Shown: positions 11,578-21,296 of the stretch, in pieces
Position numbering within the stretch: the first letter of the stretch is position 1
How the letters are laid out: each line of letters opens with the position of its first letter
Assembly: GCF_963924675.1 (NCBI RefSeq)
Contig: NC_089230.1
Location: 7,255,001-7,319,000, forward strand
DNA: 64,000 bases
Reading direction: 5' to 3'
Origin: Phocoena phocoena
Lineage: Eukaryota; Chordata; Mammalia; Artiodactyla; Phocoenidae
Made by a program: the position numbers and the translations under genes
The notes under the pieces: generated by a model
What the model was told of the DNA's origin: nothing
Databases searched by the model: none
The model's input: only the letters and a program-made list of their open reading frames with translations

Positions 11578-12560
11578 CATAATTCAATAATAAAAAGACA
11601 AATAAACCAATTAAAAATGGGGAAAGGATCTGAATACACACTTCTCCGAAGATATACAAATGGCCAACAAGCACCTGAAAAGATGCTCACCACCACTAGG
11701 AAAATACAAATCAAAACCATGAGATAGTACTTTTCATCCATTAGGGTGGTTATAATCAAAAAGTCAGAAAGGGACTTCCCTGGCAGTCCAGTGGTTAAGA
11801 CTCCGCACTTCCAATGTAGGGGGCACGGGCTCGATCCCTGGCCAGGGAACTAAGATTTCACGTGCTCTGCAGTGCGGCCAAAAATAAATAAATAAATAGT
11901 TTAAAGTCAGACAATAACAAGCATGGGCAAGGATGTGAAGAAATCAGAACTCTCAAACACTGTCGGTGGGAATGTCAAGTGGTGCAGCCAGTTTGAAAAA
12001 CGTATGAGCCAGCAATTAGACTCCTAGGTATATATATGCAAGAAAAATGAAAACATATGTCCACACAAACAACTGTATAAACACTTGAATGTTTATAGCA
12101 GCATCACTCATACTAGCCAAAAGGTGGAAACAACCCAACGTCTATCGAGTGAAGAATGGATAAGCAAAATGCATATGCATTTAGTGAAACATTATTCAGC
12201 CAAATAAAGGAATGAAGGACTCATACATGGTACAACATGGATGAAACTTGCAAACATTAGGCTAAATAAAAGCTGTCATAAAAGACCATATATTATATGA
12301 TTCCATTTATAAAACATGTTCAGAACAGGCAAATATACAGACACAGAAAGTAGACTAATGGTTGCTTAGGACTGGGAGGGATGGGGGGTGGGAGGCAGCA
12401 GTAGCTGAAGGGTACCAGGTTTCTTTCTGAGGTAATTAAAACACTCGAAAATTGACCAGGTGATGTTTGCACATACCTTCGAGCACACTAAAACAACCAA
12501 TCTGGACACTTTAAATGGGCGAACTGTATGCCATATGAATTATATCTCAATAAATTTATT
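11578..12560 (+). mobile_element. Old L1M ORF2 end and 3'UTR, split by a SINE
   Basis: L1 ORF2 C-terminal sequence (AATGGCCAACAAGCACCTG through AACATTATTCAGCCA) followed by 3'UTR (AAAGTAGACTAATGGTTGC, GGACTGGGAGGGATGG, ending TTATATCTCAATAAA). A CHR-1-like SINE splits it at 11771-11902. Many stops. Confidence 0.85.
11771..11902 (+). mobile_element. CHR-1-like SINE inside the L1M
   Basis: The ~125-bp form: GGGACTTCCCTGGCAGTCC head, CTCGATCCC B-box, GCGGCCAAAAATAAATA tail. Target duplication AAAGTCAGA flanks it (11760-11768 and 11903-11911). It is clearly younger than its L1M host. Confidence 0.9.
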
Positions 12561-13663
12561 TTATTTCTTTTTCCCTTCCCTTTTTTTTTTTTTTTACGTG
12601 GGGACACCTCGGATATGAACCAAGGACCTCTTGATTGGCAGAAAGCTATTTCAAAAAAAATAAATACGTAAAGGCAAGATACCTACTCCTATAGTTCTCT
12701 TACTCTCCATGTAAAACCCAGTTTCAGTTAGAATACTTTCTGATAGCCTAGAAATGGAATGTTTAAGAATTCAAATATATATACTTTAAGGTCAGTACAA
12801 GCTTCTAGCACCAAAAAAAAAAAGGGGGCTATCTCACTTTTTCATGTCTTGAAGAAATTTTGAACAGCAAAACATTTGGGAAACTGTATGGTACAGATCT
12901 CTACATAACCAAATTACCTTACTTTAATCACCTATTATTCAAATTCTAACAAAATAATTTGAAAAAGCACTAGCAAATGAGCAGGATTTGAACAGAAGGC
13001 AATCCTATTTCTACTAAAACAAGGGGAATTAGGGATCTTATGACAGGTTCTACATCAACTCTCATTCAGAGAGCAATTCTAAGAGGAGAGCTCTTACCAG
13101 GTATGTAAGATGTAGTATCCAGCGATGCAAAAAGGAATAGAAATCTTGCATACGGAGCCTTAAAAAAAGACACTCCTTTGTCTTTTATTAGTTCACAAAT
13201 TCTCAGAAAATGAGAACAGAAAGGGAGTACAAAGGAAGAGGTGCCAAGAACCAGTAAAATTATTAAAGTCTTGTCAGTGATAATTCATTGAATTAACTCA
13301 TTCGTTCCATCAACAGATACTTAGGCAGTATCTACCATGTGCATAGCTATTAGACAAGATTTACAGTGATATAAAAATACATAAAACCTACATTATAAGC
13401 TCTTTTATGGCTTACAGTTTATGTAAGCTATGGTATTTTTCCATAAAATATAGAAAATGGTACTTATGGTATTTTTCCAGAAAAAATGGGTCTGAAATGA
13501 TTTTCCCTTAATTACATGTGTTGGACTTCCTAGCTTTAAAGAAATGGAAGAAAATTTAAAAGAAAATATTTAACTATGTGAACATTTAAAACTTCAATAT
13601 ATAAAAAAATAATAACTAAACATACTAAAAGTTAACCTGGAAAAAAAAATGTCCTTAATTTAT
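12561..13663. other. Intron 1 sequence; poly-T tract and faint L2 piece
   Basis: A pyrimidine/T tract sits at about 12568-12595. A faint reverse L2 piece is at about 13285-13390 (CCATCAACAGATACTTAGGC through GCATAGCTATTAGACAAG). The remainder is unassigned AT-rich sequence. Confidence 0.45.
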
Positions 13664-13676
13664 AAAAGAGTCATTA

Positions 13677-13720
13677 TTGTAAAGCAATTATACTCCAATA
13701 AAGATGTTAAAAAAAAAAAA
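13677..13720 (+). mobile_element. Extremely short L1 3' end
   Basis: Only the terminal L1 motif AAGCAATTATACTCCAATAA plus poly-A is present. It is flanked by a near-perfect duplication, AAAAGAGTCATTA versus AAAAGACTCATTA, suggesting a true but severely 5'-truncated insertion of about 45 bp. Confidence 0.75.
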
Positions 13721-13745
13721 AAAAGACTCATTAAAACTGGCAAGA

Positions 13746-13960
13746 GGGCTTCCCTGGTGGCGCAGTGGTTGAGAGTCCGCCTGCCGATGCAGGGGACACA
13801 GGTTCGTGCCCCGGTCTGGGAAGATCCCACATGCCGCAGAGTGGCTGGGCCAGTGTGAGCCATGGCCGCTGAGCCTGCGCGTCCGGAGCCTGTGCTCCGC
13901 AACAGGAGAGGCCACAGCAGTGAGAGGCCCGTGTACCGCAAAAAAAAAAAAAAAAGAAAA
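13746..13960 (+). mobile_element. CHR-type SINE, short form
   Basis: Complete short form with an A-rich tail broken by a G. The 13-bp duplication AAAACTGGCAAGA is perfect (13733-13745 and 13961-13973). It landed just downstream of the L1 stub. Confidence 0.95.
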
Positions 13961-14079
13961 AAAACTGGCAAGAAAAACCCTAAGATACCAACAGCAAAAT
14001 AAGCAAAGAATATAAAAAGATAATTCACAAAATAAATTTAAGTAGCAATAAAACATGAAAATAGTTCCACCTATTTAGT

Positions 14080-14500
14080 AACCAGACACTCAAATTAAAA
14101 CAAGATAACCCTTTCCGGGCTATTAAATTAGCAAAGACTTTTTATAATAATACTCAAAGCTAGAAATCTAGTAAGATAAACACTATTTGTGGCCTATACA
14201 TTCATATAATCTTTTCAGAAGAAAATGTTTAACAGTAGATATTAAAACTCTGAAATGTGTTCAAACTCCTTTCAAATTCTACATTCAGGAAATGACTTTA
14301 CAAGAGCAGCCAGAAGAGCATTAAGAGCTGTGGATCAGCAGCTTCACTGCAGTGCTACCTAGGACAGCAAGAAACTGGTAATAATGTAAATGGTTTAGAG
14401 CATGACCATAAACTGAAATTATACAGCTATTTTTAAATGATGTTTTAATATTTTTACTAACATGGCAAACGCTCACAATATGTTCAGATAATATATCATG
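14080..14500 (+). mobile_element. Degraded L1M ORF2 3' fragment
   Basis: Old L1M pattern: TTAGCAAAGACTTTTTATAA, CTTCACTGCAGTGCTACCTA, AACTGGTAATAATGTAAATG, TTTACTAACATGGCAAACGC. Frames are fully broken. Confidence 0.65.
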
Positions 14501-14724
14501 CCCACCTCAGTCTAGAGGGACCTCTTCTCACCCCTGTATAATTTACTTGGCAATTAATCATCCTTTTGATATCTTTTACTGCTATAATAAACTATTATTT
14601 AAATCATTCACCACATCCTTTCACATTTATGCCTAAGGAGATAGCATATAAAACACAGAACCACAGACTCTGAAGCATAACAAGGATGAATGTGTCCTGA
14701 CTCCAGGTATTCTAAACTAACACA

Positions 14725-14727
<3 letters not shown>

Positions 14728-14775
<48 letters not shown>

Positions 14776-14910
14776 CTCTCCCCTTTATTTATTTTTTTGG
14801 CCGCACCGCACAGCACGCAGGATCCTACTTTCCAGACCAGGGATTGAAACTGTGCCCCCTGCAGTGAAAGCCAGGAGTCCCAACCACTGGACCACCAGCG
14901 AAGTCCCCTG
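14728..14910 (-). mobile_element. CHR-1-like SINE whose tail is a TC/TATC microsatellite
   Basis: Reverse-oriented ~125-bp SINE body (about 14797-14908; GGCCGCACC through GAAGTCCCC). Imperfect 13-bp duplications AACTAACACATCT (14715-14727) and AACTAATACATCT (14911-14923) lie outside the microsatellite as well, so the repeat tract derives from the SINE's own A-rich tail. Confidence 0.88.
14729..14780. repeat. (TC)n-(TATC)n microsatellite
   Basis: About 15 TC units followed by four TATC units and TCTCTC, lying within the target duplications of the SINE at 14728-14910. Confidence 0.93.
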
Positions 14911-14923
14911 AACTAATACATCT

Positions 14924-15539
14924 CTTAAAGACTCACTTTCTCCATCTGAAAAATGCACATCTATTTTACAAGTTCATTGTAATCATTATATAAAACATGT
15001 TATACTATTTGAATGATGGTACACAGGTAGATGATAGATGTAAACTTACCATTTCTGCACCAGACCATGAATTATAAAGCTTCTATTTACCTTATCTCTT
15101 CTCCTTAACTAAATTATAAATCCCTTGAAGACAGGGCATGTTTTACGTTACACTTACACATAATACAAGTATTATCTATCTGCCTAGGAGACTGTGAGAG
15201 GATTCAGAAGACAAGTGCCATTTGAAATGACTGCAGTAGAAAAGTGAGGAAAGGGTAGTTGATACACAGGAACCAATCTACTCAAAGGCAAGAAGTTGAG
15301 AAAAAAGATGCCATGTTCAGGAAGGGGAGAGATGTTCAGTGTGGATGAGGTCTATTTGGCCTGGACCTTAAGCTTAAAGGAGTTTCGAATTTAGCTACCT
15401 TTGAGTGGCAAATTTGTGTAGGGATGTATTGAAAGGTCTGCTCACAAACAGACTTCAAGTGAAATTCATGGCCTCCCTATTTCTAGCTAAATCTGAGGGT
15501 AGGGAGATCTCCAACCCAGAAAGCTCCCTGGACCAGGGG
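14924..15539. other. Intron 1 sequence with a possible L2 end
   Basis: AAATCCCTTGAAGACAGGGC at about 15118 resembles a diverged L2 3' end (+). The following 300 bp contain L2-like or unassigned DNA. Confidence 0.4.
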
Positions 15540-16045
15540 GTAGGGGAGAGGAGAGGGGAGTTGTTATTTACTGGACACAGAGTCTCCATTTTGCAAGATG
15601 AAGAGTTCCAGAGATCTGCCACAGTGTGAATGAATATACTTCAGCGCTACTAAACTAACACTTAACAATGACTCCAATGGTAAAAAACAAGCCCCCCAAA
15701 ACCCTGAGCGGATAAAAACACCCTGTGATACATTTACACAATGAACTACTTCATAGTGACAAAAATAAAAGAACCACTATCACCCAAAACAACATAGGTG
15801 AATCTCATGAACATCACGTTGCATGAAAGATGTGAAATATCACTAAGTGTCAGGGCAACGAGGAGAGGAGGGTAGTGACCGTGCGGGGGCAGAAGGGGTC
15901 TCTAGGATGCTGCTTTCTTCACACAGGTGATCTTTACAAGAGCAAGTTCACTTCTAGATAATTTATCATGCTATGCATTTCATATATATATTATACAAAT
16001 GTCTGTGTTACATTACACAACAGCAAATATTACACAAAAATTTAA
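15540..16045 (+). mobile_element. Old L1M 3'UTR pieces (two, rearranged)
   Basis: 15540-15672 carries the GGGAGTTGTTATTTACTGGA through AACTAACACTTAACAATG terminal motif. 15715-16045 has an L1M ORF2-end/3'UTR (AACAACATAGGTGAATCTCA, then CACACAGGTGATCTTTAC). The two pieces come from different old L1 subfamilies or an internally deleted copy. Confidence 0.6.
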
Positions 16046-16393
16046 AATAAAAAAACCTGAGGGAACCTACCGGGTCCCACCTAATTGGTCAATTGGCCTC
16101 TCTTTCTCTTTCATCTCTGTATTATCAAATTCTGTGAATTGCCTATATAGTTGCCTCTATTATATATAATTCAATATGTAAAATTCTGTACTTACAGAGG
16201 AACAGATTATACCTAAAATATATATATAGGTATACTCTTTAATACTGTAATTTCATTTCCAGGATTTTATTCTAATAAAATATCTTGGATATACATAAAG
16301 ACTGAGCCAAAAAGAATGTTCATAACATTGTTGCTTATAATAGCTAAAGAAATGGAAACACCCTAAAAGTCCAACAAAGGACTAGTTAAATTA

Positions 16394-16789
16394 ATTAAGA
16401 TCACAAGCAGCTTCCTGGAATAGAAACATCAGAAAACACTCAATGGGGGTCAGGAGGCAGCTGCTACATAACAGAGGCTCCCACTGGCAGACAGAGATTA
16501 CCCCCAATACTGTGTAATAAGAATCACTACATCCCACTTTAAGTTTTCCATCACCTACAGACAGGTGCTTGTTTTACTCGGCTGCTTCCCTGAAAGCACC
16601 TAGCCTCGGCTACAGTCCAGGGTGCCTGTCTTCAACAAAGAAGGGCCATCTCAGGGCCTGTGGAAAAGGACTCTCCCATGTATTATACTTTCAGGTAGAG
16701 GCTTCTGATGGCCTCTTTAAACAACTCTGAGATCACACCAGTGGAATGAGTCAGGATTTATAGAACTCTAGTCAAAGTAATTCAAAAAC
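16394..16789. other. Unidentified ~396-bp insertion in the L1M
   Basis: This segment splits continuous L1M sequence and is flanked by a 10-bp direct repeat AGTTAAATTA (16384-16393 and 16790-16799), as expected for an insertion. It has higher G+C than its surroundings, no terminal inverted repeats, no clear poly-A tail, no TG..CA LTR ends and no ORF. I cannot assign it to a family. Confidence 0.55.
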
Positions 16790-16948
16790 AGTTAAATTAC
16801 AGTATTCCAATAAAGAGGAATATTGTTTGTCATTAAATATGTTTAAAACATGGGAAAGTGCTCATGATATAGTAGCTTCTAAAGATAGACTGTATGGAGG
16901 GGAAATTTTTATATATATATATATATAAACATATATGTAATTTATATA

Positions 16949-18204
16949 CTGGATTGGCCAAAAAGTTCCTTCAGTCTTTAAGTAAAAATAAAAGACACAT
17001 TCTTCATTTTCACCAAGAACTCTATTGAACAGCATATTCACCTTTTGTTCCACTACCTTCTGCCAGTTTTCAGGCAACTTCATAATTCCATCTTCCCAAA
17101 ACTTTTTACCTTTTTGAGCAAAGAACTGTTCCAGGTGCCTCTTACAGTCTTCCGGGGAATTGAAATTTTTTCCATTAAGAGAATTTTGTAAAGACGGAAA
17201 TAAATGGAAATCCCAAAGTGCAGTGTCTGGTGAAAACGGCAGATGAATCAGAACTTCCCAGCCAAGCTGTAACAGTCTTTGGTCATCAGAGAAACACGCG
17301 GCCTTGCGTTATCCTGACGGAAGATTATGTGTTTTCTGCTGACTAATTCTGGACGCTTTTTGACGAGTACTGCTTTCAGTTGGTCTAATTAGGAGCAGTA
17401 CTTGTTGGAATTAATCGTTTGGTTTTCCGGAAGGAGCTCATAATAGAGGACTCCCTTCCAATCCCAACATATATACAACATCACCTTCTCTGGATGAAGA
17501 CCGGCCTTTGCTGTGGTTGGTGGTGGTTCATTTCACTTGCCCCACAATCTCTTCCATTCCACATTATTGTACAGTATCCACTTTTCATCACCCGTCACAA
17601 TTTGTTTTATAAACGGAACGTTTTCCTTACGTTTCAGTAGAGAATCGCATGCGGAAATACACTTAACTTATGTGGAACCCGAACATCAAAGCGATTAATG
17701 TAACCAAGCTGGTGCAAATGATTTTCAATGCTTGATGCAGGTATTTTGAGAATTCGGACATCTCCCTCGTGGTATAACACTGATTGTTCTCAATTAATGA
17801 GAACAATCAACTTCAGCTGGTCTACCTGACTGTGGAGCATCATCCAGCGAGAAATCTCCAACACGAAACTTCGCAAACCACTTTTGACATGTTCGATCAG
17901 TTACAGCACCTTCTCCACACACCGTACAAATCATTTTTGGGTTTCAGTTGCGTTTCTACCTTTCTTGAAATAATAAAGCATAATATGCTGAAAATGTTGT
18001 TTTTTTCCTTCCACCTGCAATATTAAAATGGCTACACAAAAATCCACCAATTTTGATAAGTTTTTTCTTTAAATGCACACTGATATGTTAGGGTATATGT
18101 CACAATGCAACCCAACAAAATTGTCTGGAATGAAATTAAAGACAACTAAGCACTGCTAGTTGTCTTAACAGGAAAATACCAAACGAACTTTTTGGCCAAA
18201 CCAA
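16949..18204 (-). mobile_element. Near full-length Tc1/mariner element (cetartiodactyl mariner type)
   Basis: About 1256 bp with terminal inverted repeats CTGGATTGGCCAAAAAGTTC and, at the other end, the complement of TTGGTTTGGCCAAAAAGTTC. TA target duplications are at 16947-16948 and 18205-18206. The size is typical for mariner. The transposase gene runs on the minus strand and is broken (separate entry). It inserted into an older L1M, so it is younger than that L1. Confidence 0.93.
17000..18030 (-). pseudogene. Broken mariner transposase
   Basis: A mariner transposase cuts and pastes its own element using a DD34D catalytic triad. Seen on the minus strand, in order: an N-terminal helix-turn-helix region with TCQKWFAKFRVGDFSLDDAP (about 17840-17905); VTGDEKW with the first Asp at 17587-17589; RQDNARPRVS with the second Asp at 17311-17313; PDTALWDFHLF with the third Asp at 17210-17212; and a C-terminal LPENWQKVVEQ (about 17040-17085). 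All three Asp codons survive. Several stops (for example near 17800) and frameshifts break the frame; the second and third Asp are 101 nt apart instead of 105, so a frameshift lies between them. No functional transposase is predicted. The start codon was not located. Confidence 0.88.
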
Positions 18205-18213
18205 TATATAAAT

Positions 18214-18216
<3 letters not shown>

Positions 18217-18257
<41 letters not shown>
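18217..18257. repeat. (CA)n microsatellite
   Basis: About 20 CA units just outside the right mariner end, within the old L1M 3'UTR. Confidence 0.93.
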
Positions 18258-18260
<3 letters not shown>

Positions 18261-18412
18261 GTAAAGAGGTAAAGCCCAGGAAAGAAATATGCCAAAATGT
18301 TAATGGTGACTATTTTTAGATGGTAGGATTATGACTGGCTATTTTCTTCTTTATACTTTTCAGATTTTTCTACAATTGACATGTGTTACTTTTATAATCA
18401 GAGAGATTTCTA

Positions 18413-18964
18413 ACTGATTTAGAAAAGTGATTTCATTCACTTTTCTAAGGCAACAGCTAGACCAGTTTGGAAAATATTACTCTTAAATATAATGCACAAC
18501 ATTTAAAAAAATGAAAACAGTAGTAATCTAAGTTGTAAAGACATGTCAAGTTAAACAAACAACTAAAAAGAAGTTCCAGAGAAAAAAAGACTGAGCTGTG
18601 CCTGATGACCTAAAGGAGTCATTCAACCTGCAGTGTAAACACTTCTGATTTAAGTGTCATGATTTACGATGCTCGTGTCAAAATTCCAAACACCTTTAGG
18701 AATATGCAAAATAATCACAGTTGAAGCGAAAGAGGGAATCTGGAAAAGCCAGGTCCCCAAATCCTCTTTCTCCTATGCCTTCAACAGACATGGAAAAAAC
18801 AAATGTTTCTTGAATAAAGATTACTGCAGCTATTTTAAAATGTACCTAGCCTCAAAACATACCTGATGGCTTTTTATGAAAATTAATTACGATGGACTTC
18901 CTCCCTTTTCACTTTAAATGAAAAAATAAAAAGCAAAGAAATTAATAAAGAGAACTAAATTACG
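18413..18964. other. Intron 1 sequence, nothing recognised
   Basis: AT-rich. A 65-codon open frame (18669-18866 +) has no recognisable motif. Confidence 0.45.
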
Positions 18965-19165
18965 GAGCACTTTATATAAAAGGCCATTATCTCATTTAAT
19001 TTAGTAACAACCTACGAAGGAGGTGCTATTATTATTTGATTTTCAAAGGAGCAAACTGACTCTGAGAGAAGTTAAGTAACTTTCCCCAAATCAGAGGCTA
19101 CTAATTAAAAGGTAAGATTCAAAGCCTGTCTGTCTAGTACCAACACCTCTGTGCCCTCCAATATA
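18965..19165 (-). mobile_element. MIR SINE, reverse orientation
   Basis: Complement of the MIR core: ATCTCATTTAATTTAGTAAC, AGGTGCTATTATTATT, then AACTGACTCTGAGAGAAG, then TTAAGTAACTTTCCCC. Diverged, as expected for its age. Confidence 0.82.
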
Positions 19166-19169
19166 TCCA

Positions 19170-19500
19170 CTGCCTCCTCCATCCAACAAGTACCTGTGGA
19201 GAGCCTAGCACTCATTAGACACTGTGCCAGGAACAGAGACCTAAAAGTGAGCCAAACAACCACATCCCTGCCCTCCTGGAGTCTGATGGCTATTGAGGCC
19301 AAGAGACAATAAACAAATGTTCATTCAAGTAGATAATTACAAATGGTGAGATGCCAGAACATGGTGGAGAACCACTCGGACTGGGAAGACTCAGAACAGA
19401 GGGACTTAATCTAACTTCTAGTGAAGGGGTATGAGGTTAAGGGAAGGCTGACCCTGAAGTAAGCAATGCTTAAAAGAAGACCAGGAGGAGGAGGAAGAAT
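19170..19500 (-). mobile_element. L2 LINE fragment, reverse orientation
   Basis: Complement of the L2 3' region: AGACACTGTGCCAGGAACAG, CATCCCTGCCCTCCTGGAG and GACAATAAACAAATG blocks, followed by diverged L2. Confidence 0.72.
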
Positions 19501-19522
19501 TAACAAGGCAAAGAAGGAGACC

Positions 19523-19808
19523 AAGACACGGGTTCCAGCCCTGGTCCGTGAAGATCCCACATGCTGCAGAGCAACTAAGCCCGTGCGCCCCAACTACTGA
19601 GCCTGCGCTCTAGAGCCCTTGAGCCACAACTACTGAAACCTGCGCGCCTAGAGCCCGTGCTCCACAAGAGAAGCCACCGCAATGAGAAGCCCACGCACCG
19701 CAATGAAGAGTAGCCCCCACTTGCCGCAACTAGAGAAAGCCTGCGTGCAGCAATGAAGACCCAATGCAGCCAAAAAATAAAAAATAAATTTTTAAAAAAA
19801 TAAAAATA
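19523..19808 (+). mobile_element. CHR-type SINE, long form, missing its 5' head
   Basis: Starts at the B-box region (ACACGGGTTCC) and lacks the GGGCTTCCCTGG head and A-box. The long body and A/T-rich tail are present. Either 5'-truncated at insertion or later deleted. Confidence 0.9.
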
Positions 19809-19838
19809 TACTTCACTGCAGTGAAAACTGCTGTATCC

Positions 19839-19840
<2 letters not shown>

Positions 19841-19879
<39 letters not shown>
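19841..19879. repeat. (AC)n microsatellite
   Basis: About 19 AC units shortly downstream of a SINE tail. Confidence 0.93.
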
Positions 19880-19880
<1 letters not shown>

Positions 19881-19882
<2 letters not shown>

Positions 19883-20894
19883 CAGGAGAGAATGAGTTCC
19901 TTTTTTTTCTTGAGGACTGCTCTACTGGAAAAAAAATTAAAATACATATTAGTGTTTCAGAGAAAAATGAACAAATTATCTAATGTACTCATATAGTCCA
20001 ACACAAATTTTACTGTAAAATTAATACCAAATTTTAAACTCATCTTTACAACCCTTGTGTTTAAGGATAGGCAACCAAGAGAACAACCTTGAGACACAGG
20101 ATAAGATGCATTCTTGTTCCTGCCTTTGGGGAACAACGCTGTTTTCAAAGAAGAAACAGTCGGATCCAAATCGTGCCTAGCTTCTTCAAAACGCCTTCTG
20201 ACCATTTAGTGGATAAGCACAATGCTTGTTCTCCTGACTCAATCTCAAGGGACAAAGGACAAAGTATTTGCAATAGCATCTTTTTAAAATTTTGGTAGAG
20301 CCGTGCTTTTCAAAATGAGGGTCACAGCCCATTTGTAGATAATAAAACCAATTTAATGAGTCACGATGAACAATTTTTTTAGTAGGAGAACAAAACAAGA
20401 ATTTTCAGCATATATCATATATTACAAGGTCAAACATTGTTTCATAAATTTTTGTTTCAGTTATACAGCACCCACATACTGTTGTAAAACATACTTCCTA
20501 CCATAGGTCACAAGCACAGCCAGAGTTTCAACATCACCACCCCGGGACAGAAATTACAATCTTACTGCCTGATTGACCTAAAGACTGAGCACAGAAAAAA
20601 ATAAGGAGATCTCTAAAAAGGTTTGAGTGCCAGCACCTCTTTATTCTGTGAACTTGAAACAAAGTTTCATGGGAAAAAAAGGTGTGTACAATGAGTTTGG
20701 GGGAGATTTCAGGGTTGGGTGTTTCTTTTGCATTTTTTTTTTTCTTTTTCTGAAAACAAATCTTTCATCACTTCTCCACCCTGTAAAGTCCACTTAATCC
20801 AGAAAGCCGAGTATTCCATCCATGGTTGGTGTGCGGGCCTGAGCTGAAGAGCACCTTTAGCTCTGGACACTAACGGGAGCACAGAGTGACAGAA
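19881..20894. other. Intron 1 sequence, mostly unassigned
   Basis: 20300-20530 (GTGCTTTTCAAAATGAGGG, GCCCATTTGTAGATAATAAA) has the look of an old DNA-transposon-derived repeat, but I could not name it. The rest is unassigned. Confidence 0.4.
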
Positions 20895-21005
20895 GGAACG
20901 GGAGGTGAGAGCCTGGAGACCTGGGTCCTAGGCTGTGACCCTGGGGAAGCTGCAGCCTCTGTAGGCTGCTTTTCTCACCTCTAAAATGAAGGGCATGGCT
21001 CAGAT
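20895..21005 (+). mobile_element. MIR SINE, cut by a CHR SINE
   Basis: MIR 5' and core pattern: GAGCCTGGAGACCTGGGTCC, GCTGTGACCCTGGGGAAGC, TTTTCTCACCTCTAAAATG. It ends where the truncated CHR SINE begins. Confidence 0.7.
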
Positions 21006-21296
21006 GCCCTGGTCCAGGAAGATCCCACATGCCACGGAGCAACTAAGCCTGTGCGCCACAACTACTGAGCCTGCACTCTAGAGCCCGTGAGCCACAACTA
21101 CTGAGCCCGTACGCCACAAGTACTGAAGCCCATGCGCCTAGCGCCTGTGCTCCACAAGAGAAGCCACTGCAATGAGAAGCCTGCACACCACAATGAAAAG
21201 TAGCTCCTGCTCACTGCAACTAGAGAAAGCCCGTGCACAGCAACGAAGACCCAACACAGCCAAAAAATAAATTAATTAATTAATTAAAAAAAATTT
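21006..21296 (+). mobile_element. CHR-type SINE, long form, missing its 5' head
   Basis: Begins at CCCTGGTCCAGGAAG, downstream of the B-box. The body is complete through ACACAGCCAAAAAATAAATT and an ATTA-rich tail. A second headless long-form copy only 1.2 kb from another. Confidence 0.9.

Larger units (their letters stand above)
16220..18412 (+). mobile_element. Old L1M 3' end interrupted twice
   Basis: Three blocks align in order to one L1MA/MB-like 3' end: 16220-16393 (AATAGCTAAAGAAATGGAAA), 16790-16946 (AACATGGGAAAGTGCTCATG) and 18207-18412 (AATATGCCAAAATGTTAATG, ending TTACTTTTATAATCAGAGAG). The gaps hold an unidentified insertion and a mariner. Confidence 0.78.
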
